Source of the DNA: Conexibacter sp.
GTDB taxonomy: Bacteria; Actinomycetota; Thermoleophilia; Solirubrobacterales; Solirubrobacteraceae
Length of the DNA stretch: 64,000 nucleotides
Assembly (NCBI GenBank): GCA_025964325.1
Contig: JAOPZA010000112.1
Span: forward strand, 1-64,000
Direction of reading: 5' to 3'
Under the pieces are notes generated by a model. The model was not told the origin of the DNA. It did no database searches and saw only the letters and a program-made list of their open reading frames with translations. The position numbers and the translations under genes were made by a program. Numbering within the stretch: the stretch's first letter is position 1; each line of letters begins with the position of its first letter. Shown here piece by piece: positions 34,802 to 46,292 of this stretch.

Positions 34802-36293
34802 CCGACGGGCTCGAGCGGCGCGTTCGCGCATGCGGCGAGCGCGAGCGCGAGCGTCTCGCGCGTCCGTCGCGGGTCGATCACCCCGTCGTCCCACAGCCGC
34901 GCCGTGGAGTACAGCGGCCGTCCCTGGCGCTCGTACTGCTCCTGCAGCTGCGCGCCGACCTCGGCCTGGCCGACCTCGGTCATGACGGCGGCGGCCTGCT
35001 CGCCGCCCATCACGCTGATCCGCGCGTTTGGCCACATGAAGAGGAAGCGCGGCGCGTAGGCGCGCCCGCACATCCCGTAGTTGCCGGCGCCGAACGACCC
35101 GCCGACGATCAGCGTCAGCTTCGGCACGCGCGCGCACGAGACCGCGGTCACGAGCTTCGCGCCGTCCTTCGCGATCCCACCCGCCTCGTAGTCGCGACCG
35201 ACCATGAAGCCGTTGACGTTCTGCACGAACAGCAGCGGGATGCCGCGGCGATCGCACAGCTCCACGAAATGCGCGGCCTTGAGTGCCGATTCGCCGAAGA
35301 GGATCCCGTTGTTGGCGACGATCCCGAGCGGATGGCCGTCGAGGTGCGCGAAGGCGCAGACGATCGTGGTGCCGTAGAGCGCCTTGAACTCGTGCAGCTC
35401 GGAGCGGTCGACGACGCGCCGCAGCAGCTCGCGCACGTCCCACGAGGTGCGCGCGTCGAGCGGCACCAGATCGAGCAGCTCGTCGGGGTCCGCGGCCGGC
35501 GGCAGCGCCGCGAGCCGCTCCCACGGCGGCGCGGGCGACGCCGGCAGCGTGGCGACGATCGCACGGACGATCTCGAGCGCGTGGTCGTCGTCCTCGGCAA
35601 GGTGGTCGACGACGCCGGAGACGCGCGCGTGGACGTCCCCGCCACCGAGCTCCTCGGCCGTCACGACCTCGCCGGTCGCCGCCTTCACGAGCGGCGGGCC
35701 GCCGAGGAAGATCGTGCCCTGCTCGCGCACGATCACGGTCTCGTCGCTCATCGCCGGGACGTACGCGCCGCCGGCGGTGCACGATCCCATCACGGCGCTG
35801 ATCTGCGGGATCGAGCGCTGCGACATCTTCGCCTGGTTGAAGAAGATCCGCCCGAAGTGCTCGCGGTCGGGGAAGACGTCGTCCTGGAGCGGAAGGAAGG
35901 CGCCGCCCGAGTCGACGAGGTAGATGCACGGCAGCTCGTTCTGCAGCGCCACCTCCTGCGCGCGCAGGTGCTTCTTGACCGTCATCGGGTAGTAGGTGCC
36001 GCCCTTGACCGTCGCGTCGTTCGCGACGATGACGCAGCTCCGGCCCGCGACGGTCCCGACGCCCGTCACGATGCCCGCCCCCGGCGCGTCGCCGTCGTAG
36101 AGCTCCTCCGCCGCCAGCGGCGAGAGCTCGAGGAACGGCGAGCCCGGGTCGCAGAGCCGCACGACGCGCTCGCGCACCGGCAGCTTGCCGCGGGCGACGT
36201 GGCGCTCGGTCGCCTTCGGGCCACCGCCCATCCGCACGCGCTCGAGGCGCTGCTCGAGGTCCGCGATCAGCGCGAGGTGACCGTCGCGCGCAC

Positions 36294-36297
<4 letters not shown>
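34780..36297 (-). CDS. Methylcrotonyl-CoA carboxylase beta subunit (carboxyltransferase)
   Basis: A 505-residue carboxyltransferase subunit of a biotin-dependent acyl-CoA carboxylase. It has both crotonase-fold halves: the N-terminal half with [27 protein letters not shown] and [12 protein letters not shown], and the C-terminal half with [34 protein letters not shown] and [16 protein letters not shown], which match methylcrotonyl-CoA rather than propionyl-CoA carboxylases. With the alpha subunit it would make 3-methylglutaconyl-CoA in leucine breakdown. The ATG overlaps the alpha-subunit stop (ATGA). Confidence 0.9.
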
Positions 36298-38269
<1,972 letters not shown>

Positions 38270-38273
<4 letters not shown>

Positions 38274-39187
38274 GACCGCCACGCGACCGGTCCGGCGACG
38301 AGCGTGTGCGATCCCAGCGGCCGGCCGACGACGTCGCGCAACGCGACCGCCGTCCCCAGCAGCGCGAGCAGGTCGACGCCGGTGTCGATCCCCATCTCGT
38401 GGAGCATCGAGACGAGGTCCTCCGTCGCGATGTTGCCGGTCGCCCCGGGCGGCACCGGGCAGCCGCCGAGCTCGCCGAAGGACGATTCGAACGACGTGCA
38501 GCCGACGTCGAGCGCGGCCAGCACGTTCGCGAGCCCTTGCCCGCGCGTGTTGTGGAAGTGCGCCGTCAGCTCGACGTCCGGCAGCTGCTCGCGCGCGAGC
38601 GCGAAGAAGCGGCGCACCTGCAGCGGATTGGCCATCCCCGTCGTGTCGCCGAAGGCGATCTCGTGCGCGCCCGCCTCGATCAGCTCCCGCGCGATCGCGA
38701 TCACGCGGGCGTCGGGCACGCGGCCCTCGTAGGGGCAGCCGAACGTGGTCGCGATCACGGCCTCGCAACGCATCCCGGCGTCGCGAACCCGCTCCAGCAC
38801 GTCGCTCAGGCCCACGAGCGAGTCCGCGACGGAGCGGTTGACGTTGCGGCGGTTGTGCGTCTCGGAGGCGCTCAGGAAGACGCTCACCTCGTCGATGCGG
38901 TCGCGCAGCTCGAGCGCTCGGTCGAGCCCGTGCGAGTTCGGGATCAGGACGGAGACGCGCACGCCCGGCGGGACCGTGATCCGCCTCAGCACCTCGGCCG
39001 CGTCGGCCAGCTGCGGCACGACGTCGGGGCGGACGAAGGAGGTCACCTCGATGCGCCGCAGGCCGGTCCGCATGAGCTGGTCGATCAGACGCACCTTCTC
39101 GTCGGTGGGCACGAGCTCGGACTCGTTCTGGAAGCCGTCGCGCGGACCGACCTCGCGGATCCGCACCGGTCCGAGCGTCGTGCTCAT
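38270..39187 (-). CDS. Hydroxymethylglutaryl-CoA lyase
   Basis: A 305-residue HMG-CoA lyase, which splits HMG-CoA to acetoacetate and acetyl-CoA. It has [12 protein letters not shown] (metal Asp), [18 protein letters not shown] (metal His pair) and the catalytic Cys loop [15 protein letters not shown]. The ATG overlaps the acyl-CoA dehydrogenase stop (ATGA). This is the last step of leucine degradation; the methylglutaconyl-CoA hydratase that should come before it is not in this operon. Confidence 0.93.
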
Positions 39188-40332
39188 GCGCCGAGCGCCC
39201 GCGCGATCACCATCTGCTGGATCTCGTCGGTGCCCTCTCCGATCGTGAGGATCTTGGCGTCGCGGTAGAAGCGGCAGACCGGGTACTCCTCGATGTAGCC
39301 GTAGCCGCCGTGGATCTGGACGGCCTCCTCGCTCGCGCGCACCGCGAGCCGTCCGCTCTTCAGCTTCGCCTGCGCGGCGACGAGCGAGAAGTCGCGTCCC
39401 TGGTCCTTCAGGAAGGCGGCGTGCTGGACGAGCAGCCGCGCGGCCGCGATCTCGGTCGCGATGTCGGCGAGCTTGGCCTGGATCAGCTGGAACTTCCCGA
39501 TCGGCTGTCCGAACGCGCGCCGCTCCTGCGCGTAGGCGAGCGCCTCGTCGAGCGCTCCCTGCGCCAGCCCGACGCCCATCGCGGCGACGCCGATGCGACC
39601 GATGTCGAGCACCCGCAGGAACTGCTTGAAGCCGGCGCCGCGGGGACCGACGAGGCTCTCCTCCGGGACGCGGCAGTCGGCGAACGAGAGCGGCCGCGTG
39701 TCCGACGCGTTCCAGCCCATCTTGCGATACGGCGGGCCGGGCTCGTAGCCGGGCGTCCCGTTGGGCACGAGCAGGTTCGAGATCTCCTTGCGTCCCTGCG
39801 CGTCGGTGCCGGTCACCGCGGTGATGACGACGCAGCCGGAGAGGTCGGTACCGGCGTTGGTGATGAACTGCTTGGCACCGTCGATCGCCCACTCGCCGTC
39901 CTCCAGACGCGCGCGCGTCTGCGTGTTGCCGGCATCCGAGCCGGCCTCCGGCTCGGTCAACCCGAACGCCCCCAGCAGCTCGCCCGCGCACAGCCGCGGC
40001 AGCCAGTCGGCGCGCTGCGCCGGCGACCCGAACAGGAAGATCGGCTGCGTCCCCAACGACGTGTGGGCGCAGAGCGTGATCGCGACCGACGAATCGACGC
40101 GCGCGAGCTCCTCGACCGCGAGCGCATACGCGAGCGTGTCACCCCCGCCCCCACCGACCTCCTCCGGGAACGGGATCCCCATCAACCCCAGCTCGCCGAG
40201 CCGGCGGACGATCTCGTACGGGAACGCCTTCGTGCGATCGAGCTCCTCCGCAACCGGCGCGATCTCCTGCACCGCAAACTCACGCACGGTGCTGCGGATC
40301 AGCTGGTGCTCGTCAGACAGATCGAAGTTCAT
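39184..40332 (-). CDS. Acyl-CoA dehydrogenase, probable isovaleryl-CoA type
   Basis: A 382-residue acyl-CoA dehydrogenase, first gene of the liu/mcc operon. FGLTEPEAGSDAGNTQTRA and FITNAGTDLSGC are FAD-side motifs; HGGYGYIEEYPVCRFYRDAKILTIGEGTDEIQ is the C-terminal block. In isovaleryl-CoA dehydrogenases the catalytic Glu is in helix G rather than in the IYEGT loop; here the loop is IGEGT, with Gly before the Glu, so assignment to isovaleryl-CoA rests mainly on operon context. The RBS is weak. Two TetR-like dyads lie directly upstream. Confidence 0.85.
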   Translation of the reverse strand: MNFDLSDEHQLIRSTVREFAVQEIAPVAEELDRTKAFPYEIVRRLGELGLMGIPFPEEVGGGGGDTLAYALAVEELARVDSSVAITLCAHTSLGTQPIFLFGSPAQRADWLPRLCAGELLGAFGLTEPEAGSDAGNTQTRARLEDGEWAIDGAKQFITNAGTDLSGCVVITAVTGTDAQGRKEISNLLVPNGTPGYEPGPPYRKMGWNASDTRPLSFADCRVPEESLVGPRGAGFKQFLRVLDIGRIGVAAMGVGLAQGALDEALAYAQERRAFGQPIGKFQLIQAKLADIATEIAAARLLVQHAAFLKDQGRDFSLVAAQAKLKSGRLAVRASEEAVQIHGGYGYIEEYPVCRFYRDAKILTIGEGTDEIQQMVIARALGA

Positions 40333-40344
40333 CGCGGAAGCATA

Positions 40345-40378
40345 CCGAGCACCCACTCGGATTTCGAGTGCCTGCTCG
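40345..40378. promoter_or_regulatory. Two tandem TetR-like dyads upstream of the liu/mcc operon
   Basis: CCGAG-CACCCA-CTCGG (40345-40360) and CGAG-TGCCTG-CTCG (40365-40378) are inverted repeats whose left edges are 20 bp apart, about two helical turns. The pair as a whole can also fold into one long hairpin (15-nt arms, two mismatches), so a terminator for the upstream permease gene is an alternative or additional role. Confidence 0.55.
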
Positions 40379-40383
40379 GTTTC

Positions 40384-41442
40384 TCAGCTGCCGCCCGGGT
40401 CGCTGCCGGCGCGGTTGCGGCCGAAGAGGCCAGCGAGCGCGACGCCGACGATCAGCGCGAGCCCGTTCGCGAAGTCGGTGACGTAGCTGTCGACCCCGGC
40501 CAGGTTCAGTCCGCTGTTGAGCACGGCCAGGAAGACGATCGCGACCACGGCGCCCCAGACGTTGAAGCGGCCCGGCTTGATCGCCACGACGCTCAGGAAC
40601 GCGGCCGCCAGGGCCGGCAGCGTGAAGCCCGGACCGACCTGCGGGTTCCCCGCACCGGACCGTGCGACCTGCAAAACGCCGACCGCGCCCGCGAGCCCGC
40701 CCGCGATCACGAACGTCGACAGGGTCAGGCGCTGGACGCGCAGCCCGACCAGATGCGCGGAGGCGCGGTTGGATCCGAGCGCGTAGACGTTGCGCCCGAA
40801 GGGGGTGTGGCGCAGCACGTAGTGCGCACCTGCCGCAACCACCAGGGCGACGTAGACCGTCCACGGGATCCCGAGGAAGTTCCGCGACCCGAAGTTCGTC
40901 AACGACGTGGGGATCCCGTTCACGACGCTCTGCCCCGCCGTCTTCCACGTCACGATCCCCTGGATGATCGTCGCCATTCCCAACGTCGCGATCAACGAGC
41001 TGACCCGCGCACGCGTCACCAGCAGCCCGTTGACCGCTCCGATCACGACCCCGATCGCCACCGCGAGCAGCAGCGCGACCACGATCGACGCGCCGTGCGA
41101 CAAGACGGTCGCGGCGTAGATCGAGGAGAGCCCCATCGTGGCCCCGACCGAGAAGTCGTAGGACTGCGCCACCAGCGGCACCAGCACAGCCAACGCCAGG
41201 ATCGCCAGCACCGACTGGTTGCCGATCGTCGCCTGGAGGTTCTGCACGGTCGGAAACGTCCCGCGCGTCGCCGGCAACAGGCTGAAGAGCAGCACCAGCA
41301 TCCCCGTCAAGGCGACCAGCACGTAGGCCTCCGCGTAGCGGACGAGGCGCGCCGGCATCGAACGACCGCGGGGCGGCCCCGGGGCGATCGCCGCGGGATC
41401 GAAGGACGAGTCCTGCTGCGAGGTGTTCGCGGCGGTGCTCAT
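40384..41442 (-). CDS. ABC importer 3, ribose-type permease
   Basis: A 352-residue BPD_transp_2 permease. The family core is present (AQSYDFSVGATMGLSSIYA, ARVSSLIATLGMATIIQGIVTWKTAGQ, VGPGFTLPALAAAFLSVVAIKPGRFNV). It is more divergent than permeases 1 and 2 from each other; for example QSYDFSVG replaces NEFDLSVG at the first membrane loop. The ATG overlaps the ATPase stop (ATGA). Confidence 0.9.
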   Translation of the reverse strand: MSTAANTSQQDSSFDPAAIAPGPPRGRSMPARLVRYAEAYVLVALTGMLVLLFSLLPATRGTFPTVQNLQATIGNQSVLAILALAVLVPLVAQSYDFSVGATMGLSSIYAATVLSHGASIVVALLLAVAIGVVIGAVNGLLVTRARVSSLIATLGMATIIQGIVTWKTAGQSVVNGIPTSLTNFGSRNFLGIPWTVYVALVVAAGAHYVLRHTPFGRNVYALGSNRASAHLVGLRVQRLTLSTFVIAGGLAGAVGVLQVARSGAGNPQVGPGFTLPALAAAFLSVVAIKPGRFNVWGAVVAIVFLAVLNSGLNLAGVDSYVTDFANGLALIVGVALAGLFGRNRAGSDPGGS

Positions 41443-42980
41443 GCCGCCACCGTCTCGGCGTGCAGCAGGTGGTTGAGGCGATCGGCGTCGAGGCCGCTGC
41501 CGATCACGTCGACGTCGCCGCAGACGGTGCCGTCGCGCAGCAGGAGGATCCGGCCGCAGAACTGGACGAGCTCCTCGAGGTCGGAGGAGACGACGAGCGC
41601 CGCGGCGCCCGCGAGCGCGGCGGTCTGGATCAGGTGCCAGAGCTCGGCCCGCGCTCCGACGTCGACGCCCTGCGTGGGCTCGTCGAGCAGGAGCACGCGC
41701 GGATTGCGCCGCAGCCAACGGGCGAGCACGACCTTCTGCTGGTTGCCGCCGGAGAGGGTGGTGATCGGCGCGAGCGACGACGGCGTCCGGATCATGTAGC
41801 GCTCGATCGCCTCGACGGCGGCGACGCGCTCGCGCGCCTCCCCGACGTGGCCGTGACGCGCATAGTCGGCGACGAAGCCGGCGGAGAGGTTCTCGAGCAC
41901 CGACATGCCCGGGAAGACGCCCTGTCCGAGGCGGTCCTCGGGAACGTAGGCGACGCCCGCGTCGATCGCGTCTGAGGGCCTGCGCGGCGCGAGCGGAACG
42001 CCGTCGACCTCGATGCTCCCGCGCGTCCGCTGCTGCGCTCCGAACAGCAGGCGGAGCAGCGTCGAGCGGCCCGATCCCGTCAGTCCGGCGAGACCGACGA
42101 CCTCGCCCGCAGCGATGCTGGCGTCGACGTCGTGGACGCGACCGCCCCCGAGCTCGCGCACCTGCAGGACCGCGGCGCCGAAGCTCGGTGCCAGCGCAGC
42201 GGTCGCAGTGCGGTCGAGCGGTCGGCCGACGATCAGCTCGACGAGTCCATCGTGGTCGACGGCGTGGCGCTCGACCGTCGTCACGAGGCGCCCGTCGCGC
42301 AGCACCGTGATCCGGTCGGCGACCCGCACGATCTCCTCGAGCCGATGCGAGATGAAGACGATCGCCTGCCCCTGCGCCGCGAAGCGACGGATCGCGTCGA
42401 GCACGCGCTCGGCCTCGCTGGCCGACAGCGCCGCCGTCGGCTCGTCGAGGACCAGGACGCCGCCGCGCTCGTCCTCCTGATCCTGCAGGGCGCGGGCGAT
42501 CGCGACCATCGTCTGCGTCGAGGGGCTGAGCGTGTCAAGCACGTCGTCGGGCCCGGCATCGATCTCGAAGCGGCGCAGCACCCCGGCGACGCGCCGCCGC
42601 AGCGCTCGCCAGCGGATGCCGCCCAACGGCCCGGTCTCGTAGCCGCGCGAGGTGGCGAGGTTCTCGGCAACCGTCAGATCCCCGAACGTCGTCGGCTGCT
42701 GGTGGACGAAATGCAAGCCCTCGCGGCGGGCGAGGGCGGTCGAGAAGTGCCGCAGATCGTGGCGTTGGCGACCAAGCTCCAGCTCGCCGGCGTCTGCCGT
42801 CTCGACGCCGGCGAGGATCTTGACGAGGGTCGACTTGCCCGACCCGTTGCTGCCGACGAGGGCGTGGATCTCGCCCGGCGCGACGTCGAACGAGACGCCG
42901 TCGAGGGCGCGCGTGCCGGCGAAGTCCTTCACCACGCCCGACGCACGCAGGGCCGGATCGGCGCGTTCGGCGGGCGTCAC
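41439..42980 (-). CDS. ABC importer 3, RbsA-type tandem ATPase
   Basis: A 513-residue two-domain ABC ATPase. Domain 1 has Walker A GSNGSGKST and degenerate signature TLSPSTQTMV; domain 2 has GSGRSTL, signature LSGGNQQK and Walker B LLLDEPTQGVD. The GTG at 42980 overlaps the binding-protein stop (GTGA), with GGGGAA upstream. It matches the other two importers in length and layout. Confidence 0.9.
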   Translation of the reverse strand: MTPAERADPALRASGVVKDFAGTRALDGVSFDVAPGEIHALVGSNGSGKSTLVKILAGVETADAGELELGRQRHDLRHFSTALARREGLHFVHQQPTTFGDLTVAENLATSRGYETGPLGGIRWRALRRRVAGVLRRFEIDAGPDDVLDTLSPSTQTMVAIARALQDQEDERGGVLVLDEPTAALSASEAERVLDAIRRFAAQGQAIVFISHRLEEIVRVADRITVLRDGRLVTTVERHAVDHDGLVELIVGRPLDRTATAALAPSFGAAVLQVRELGGGRVHDVDASIAAGEVVGLAGLTGSGRSTLLRLLFGAQQRTRGSIEVDGVPLAPRRPSDAIDAGVAYVPEDRLGQGVFPGMSVLENLSAGFVADYARHGHVGEARERVAAVEAIERYMIRTPSSLAPITTLSGGNQQKVVLARWLRRNPRVLLLDEPTQGVDVGARAELWHLIQTAALAGAAALVVSSDLEELVQFCGRILLLRDGTVCGDVDVIGSGLDADRLNHLLHAETVAA

Positions 42981-44116
42981 TTCCCCACGCCCCATGCCTT
43001 GAGGTACTCGCCCTCGAAGCTTCCGGGCGGCTGCCACCCACCGGAGGCGGGCGTGTTGTGCGCCTTGTCGTAGAGCTCGAGGCCGATGCCGCTGTGCGTC
43101 TGCTTCTGCCCGTGGAACAGCCGGTTGAGGATGTCGATGCCGGCGAAGCCCTCGCCCGCGATCGGGATGCCCAGGCCTGCCGTCACCTTGCCGGACCGGA
43201 TGAGGTCCATCGTCGCCGGGGCCCCCTCGGCGGCGATCACGAGCATTCTCCTGCCCGAAGACTGCACCGCGGCGCTGACGCCCGACTGGAGCACCGCGTC
43301 GTACTGCACGATCACGGCATCGGCGTCGGGATGCTTGAGCAGCGCCTGCTGGGCCTTCTGCTGCAATCCGCCGTTGGAGAAGTCGGCGAGCGTGAAGGTG
43401 ACCGGGTACACGGTGCAGCCGGCGCAGCTCTTGAACTCGGCGTACTCCGCGTTCTGCTGGATGACCGGGCCGAGCAGATCGTCCTCGGCGAAAATGATCG
43501 CCTTCGCCTTGCCGTCGGTCTTGGCGATCACGTACTGCGCCTGCGCCTTGCCGTACTCGCCGATCCACTTCTCGTAGTTGCCCTCGACGTAGGTGACGGC
43601 GCCGGCGAAGAGCGGCTTGGCGCCCGAGCTCCCGTAGTCGCAGTCGAGCGACTCCGCGGCCACCACTGGCAGCTTCGCCTGCTGCGCCTCGCGCAGGGCC
43701 TGCTTCATGATGCGACAGTCGAGGGCGTACATGAAGACGCCGTCGTCATGTGCCACGATCGCCTGCCGGATGCCTGCGGCCGCCTGGTTCGGATCGCTCT
43801 TCGTGTCGAAGACGGTCGTCTGCCACCCCATCGCCTGTGCCGCCCGACGCGCGCCGTCGACGCCGACGGCGCAGGTCGAGACCGACTGCCCGCAGGAGAG
43901 CAGGAGGATCTTTCTGCCAGCCTGCGGATGCGGCGCGGCGGCGGGCGGCTCGTACGTGCCTCTGTAGAGCGACTCCACGCGTTGTCTGCTGCTCGTGACG
44001 AGCCCGCCGCTCACCGCCGTCGTCCTGGTGCCGTTGCTCGTGCTTCCGCATGCCGCCACCAGCAGCCCGACGATGATCAGTGAGCCCGCGAGACCCCAGC
44101 CAGACCGAATATTCAT
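42977..44116 (-). CDS. ABC importer 3, substrate-binding lipoprotein
   Basis: A 379-residue periplasmic-binding-protein type 1 lipoprotein with lipobox LVAAC (Cys about 23). Shared Cys blocks are DGVFMYALDC, VVAAESLDC and CAGC. An extra pair (LLSCGQSVSTC) near residue 75 is not in the other two. It is first in the importer 3 operon and divergent from AOC-like 3. An inverted repeat GGAGGT-GACA-ACCTCC lies about 46 nt upstream. Confidence 0.85.
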   Translation of the reverse strand: MNIRSGWGLAGSLIIVGLLVAACGSTSNGTRTTAVSGGLVTSSRQRVESLYRGTYEPPAAAPHPQAGRKILLLSCGQSVSTCAVGVDGARRAAQAMGWQTTVFDTKSDPNQAAAGIRQAIVAHDDGVFMYALDCRIMKQALREAQQAKLPVVAAESLDCDYGSSGAKPLFAGAVTYVEGNYEKWIGEYGKAQAQYVIAKTDGKAKAIIFAEDDLLGPVIQQNAEYAEFKSCAGCTVYPVTFTLADFSNGGLQQKAQQALLKHPDADAVIVQYDAVLQSGVSAAVQSSGRRMLVIAAEGAPATMDLIRSGKVTAGLGIPIAGEGFAGIDILNRLFHGQKQTHSGIGLELYDKAHNTPASGGWQPPGSFEGEYLKAWGVGK

Positions 44117-44161
44117 GTGCTCCTCACCGTGTCCGTGGACGACGAATGCACTGACCGTCTT

Positions 44162-44177
44162 GGAGGTGACAACCTCC
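44162..44177. promoter_or_regulatory. Inverted repeat GGAGGT-GACA-ACCTCC
   Basis: A perfect 6-4-6 dyad about 46 nt upstream of the importer 3 binding-protein start. Either a protein site or a leader stem. Confidence 0.4.
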
Positions 44178-44235
44178 CGCGATCGAGCGGCGGGCGCTAG
44201 TGGTCGATGTGCCTATTTTTCGGGCGCCTCGCTCT

Positions 44236-44253
44236 TTCGGCCGATTGGCCAAT
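44236..44253. promoter_or_regulatory. 18-bp dyad TTCGGCC-GATT-GGCCAAT (site 4)
   Basis: A 7-4-7 inverted repeat with two mismatches, 70 nt upstream of AOC-like 3; TTGCTG directly after it could act as -35. It may also serve the divergent importer 3 operon. Confidence 0.6.
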
Positions 44254-44322
44254 TGCTGCACCGCCCTCGTCATGCGAGGAATGGTGTGCAGGTCATCCGT
44301 CAGATCAGAAGAGGGGAACCGC

Positions 44323-44787
44323 ATGACAGTCCAACACGTCGAGGTCCTGACGGGCGGAAACGCTCAGTGGGGCACACCGGTCCGGTGCGACGAGACCAAG
44401 CTGCAGACGGCGTACGAGGCGGCGTTGATGAACCGCTTCACGCTCGCCAACGGACAGGTGCACTATCTGCGACTGCGCATCGTCGGCATCGACGAGATCG
44501 ACAACGACGGCGAGGTCCCGTATGGCTCCGGCGCGCTCGAGTTCCAGGACGCCGACGGCGACAAGATGCGCGGCCGGGTCGAATGGCTGCGGCCGGAGGA
44601 GATCTACCTCGGGACCTGGACGATCGCGTCGGGCACCGGCAAGTGGACGGGGGCGAACGGGACGATCGAGCTGCTCCTCAACGGCATGCACGAGGACCCT
44701 CAGGACGGCCCTCCCACCGGACCGACCCGCTACTGGGGCTTCCTCGAGGGATCGGGGCAGCTCGAGCTCCCGGCGATCGTCGGCTGA
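44323..44787 (+). CDS. AOC-like beta-barrel protein 3
   Basis: A 154-residue AOC-like family member, closer to copies 4 and 5 than to 1 and 2: EVLTGGNAQWGTPVR, LMNRFTLANGQVHYLRL, GIDEIDNDGEVP and SGTGKWTGANGTIEL. GAGGGGAACCGC before the ATG at 44323 fixes the start; the longer frame upstream is promoter DNA. It stands alone on the plus strand between ABC importer 3 and Rieske 3 and ends before a strong bidirectional terminator. Confidence 0.75.
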   Translation: MTVQHVEVLTGGNAQWGTPVRCDETKLQTAYEAALMNRFTLANGQVHYLRLRIVGIDEIDNDGEVPYGSGALEFQDADGDKMRGRVEWLRPEEIYLGTWTIASGTGKWTGANGTIELLLNGMHEDPQDGPPTGPTRYWGFLEGSGQLELPAIVG

Positions 44788-44804
44788 TCGGGCCGCGACG
44801 AGCG

Positions 44805-44831
44805 CGGCGAAGGGAGGGGCTCCCTTCGCCG
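44805..44831. terminator. Bidirectional terminator hairpin
   Basis: A perfect 12-bp stem, CGGCGAAGGGAG / CTCCCTTCGCCG, with a 3-nt loop, centred between the convergent ends of AOC-like 3 (44787) and Rieske 3 (44851). Confidence 0.8.
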
Positions 44832-44850
44832 TCCGGCCCCCGGCGGCGGC

Positions 44851-46101
44851 CTATGCGCCGCCGTCCGCCGGGCCGCCGCTGCCGAGCAGCCGGTGTGCCA
44901 GGTACTGCTGGAACTGCCACATCGGACGCTCGAGCGGGTATTGCAGCGCTCCGCCGCGCTGCGCGTGACGGGATTCCAGCATCGACTGGATCCCGGTGAT
45001 CATGCGCGAGTCCTCGACCTGGAGGTCGTAGGCCCACTGAACCGACTCGGCGAGCTTCTCCTTCAGCTCCGGATCGTCGGCGTGGGACTTGTGCACGCAG
45101 ATGCCGAGCTCGAACTTATGCGACGCCGGCCCGGTCGGCAGCCATTTCCCCGTGATCAGCATGTCGGGGCCGCACGCGAAGAACATGCTCGGGTAGATGC
45201 CGATCAGGAGGTACTGCGAGCGGTCGAACGCCGAGAGGCCCTCGAAGGCCGGCAGCACGAGCGGGTGCTGCAGGTGGCCGTCCTCCTGCCCGACCGCCAT
45301 CTCCGGCGAGACGAACATGCGCTGGTAGTACCAGTACTTCGAGTCGGTCGTGTCGGCGTCGACCATGTTCGACGGCCACAACGGCTCGAGCGTGTCCTTG
45401 TGGGCGCCCTGGTGGTGGTAGCACTCGCGCCCGTTGTCCATCACGAGCTTCCAGTTGGCGGGGCTCTCGGGCCAGTCGACGCGGTCGACCTGGACCCAGT
45501 CCGCGAGATCGTAGTCGGCGGTGATCTCCTCGATCTCGCCCAGCCGGGACGCGAGCGGCTCGGCGTCGGAGTCGAGGTTCACGAACACGAAGCCGTTCCA
45601 CACCTCCGTCTTGAAGGACGAGAGGCAGTAAGCGTCGTGCTCGCGCTCGAAGCGCTTGCTTCTCGACATCATCGGCGCGCCGGACATTCTGCCGTCGAGG
45701 CCGAACGCCCACGAGTGATATGGGCAGACGAAGCTGTCGCGATGCCCGTGGTCGCCGCTGCTGCCGTCGGCCAAGACGTCCATGAAGCGATGGGGACAGA
45801 CGCGCGAGAGCGCGCGGATCTCCCGGTCCTCCCCCCGTACGACCATGATCGGTTCGTCGCCGATCGTGGCCGAGAGCCAGTCGCCGGGATCGGGGATCTC
45901 GTCGCCGCGACCGACGAACAGCCAGTCGCGCCGGAAGATGCGCTCCAGCTCGAGTTCGTAGATCGCCGGGCTCGTGTACATCTCCCCCGGCAGCGCCTGG
46001 CCCTCTTCGAGCGGGCGCGCCGCGTACTCCCCCAGCAGTCCCAGCAGCCGCTCGGCCTGGGCGGCGTGGGGATCCAGACGTTGACCTTCGGCAATGGACA
46101 C
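44851..46101 (-). CDS. Rieske non-haem iron oxygenase 3, GbcA-like alpha-type
   Basis: A 416-residue Rieske oxygenase. Cluster ligands are Cys102, His104, Cys126 and His129 (VCPHRFMD...CPYHSWAF). The iron site is DNGRECYHHQGAH with bridging Glu226, His229 and His234. It is the near relative of Rieske 2 (shared ANWKLV, DNGRE, GQEDGHL and GPDMLIT). It is a single-gene unit with no ligase or DUF1116 partner, divergent from LuxR 2; the dyad at 46228-46245 lies in the shared promoter region. Confidence 0.9.
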   Translation of the reverse strand: MSIAEGQRLDPHAAQAERLLGLLGEYAARPLEEGQALPGEMYTSPAIYELELERIFRRDWLFVGRGDEIPDPGDWLSATIGDEPIMVVRGEDREIRALSRVCPHRFMDVLADGSSGDHGHRDSFVCPYHSWAFGLDGRMSGAPMMSRSKRFEREHDAYCLSSFKTEVWNGFVFVNLDSDAEPLASRLGEIEEITADYDLADWVQVDRVDWPESPANWKLVMDNGRECYHHQGAHKDTLEPLWPSNMVDADTTDSKYWYYQRMFVSPEMAVGQEDGHLQHPLVLPAFEGLSAFDRSQYLLIGIYPSMFFACGPDMLITGKWLPTGPASHKFELGICVHKSHADDPELKEKLAESVQWAYDLQVEDSRMITGIQSMLESRHAQRGGALQYPLERPMWQFQQYLAHRLLGSGGPADGGA

Positions 46102-46227
46102 TCGACGAGTTCCTTCCTCTTGAGCCCTCCCAGCAGGCGCACGGGAGACGTCCGACGCGAGGGCGATCGCGCGCGGCGCCCGCTGGACCGTTGCGCCGAA
46201 GCGTCGCCGCGCCGCCGCGCAGGCGCA

Positions 46228-46245
46228 ATCGGCCGATCGGACAAT
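46228..46245. promoter_or_regulatory. 18-bp dyad ATCGGCC-GATC-GGACAAT (site 5)
   Basis: A 7-4-7 inverted repeat with two mismatches, between divergent Rieske 3 and LuxR 2. TACAGT at 46280-46285, 7 nt before the LuxR 2 ATG, suggests a leaderless LuxR 2 transcript. Confidence 0.55.
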
Positions 46246-46292
46246 TCGCGACCCGCACGGTCCACGAGCACGCGTCGGATACAGTTTTCCGG

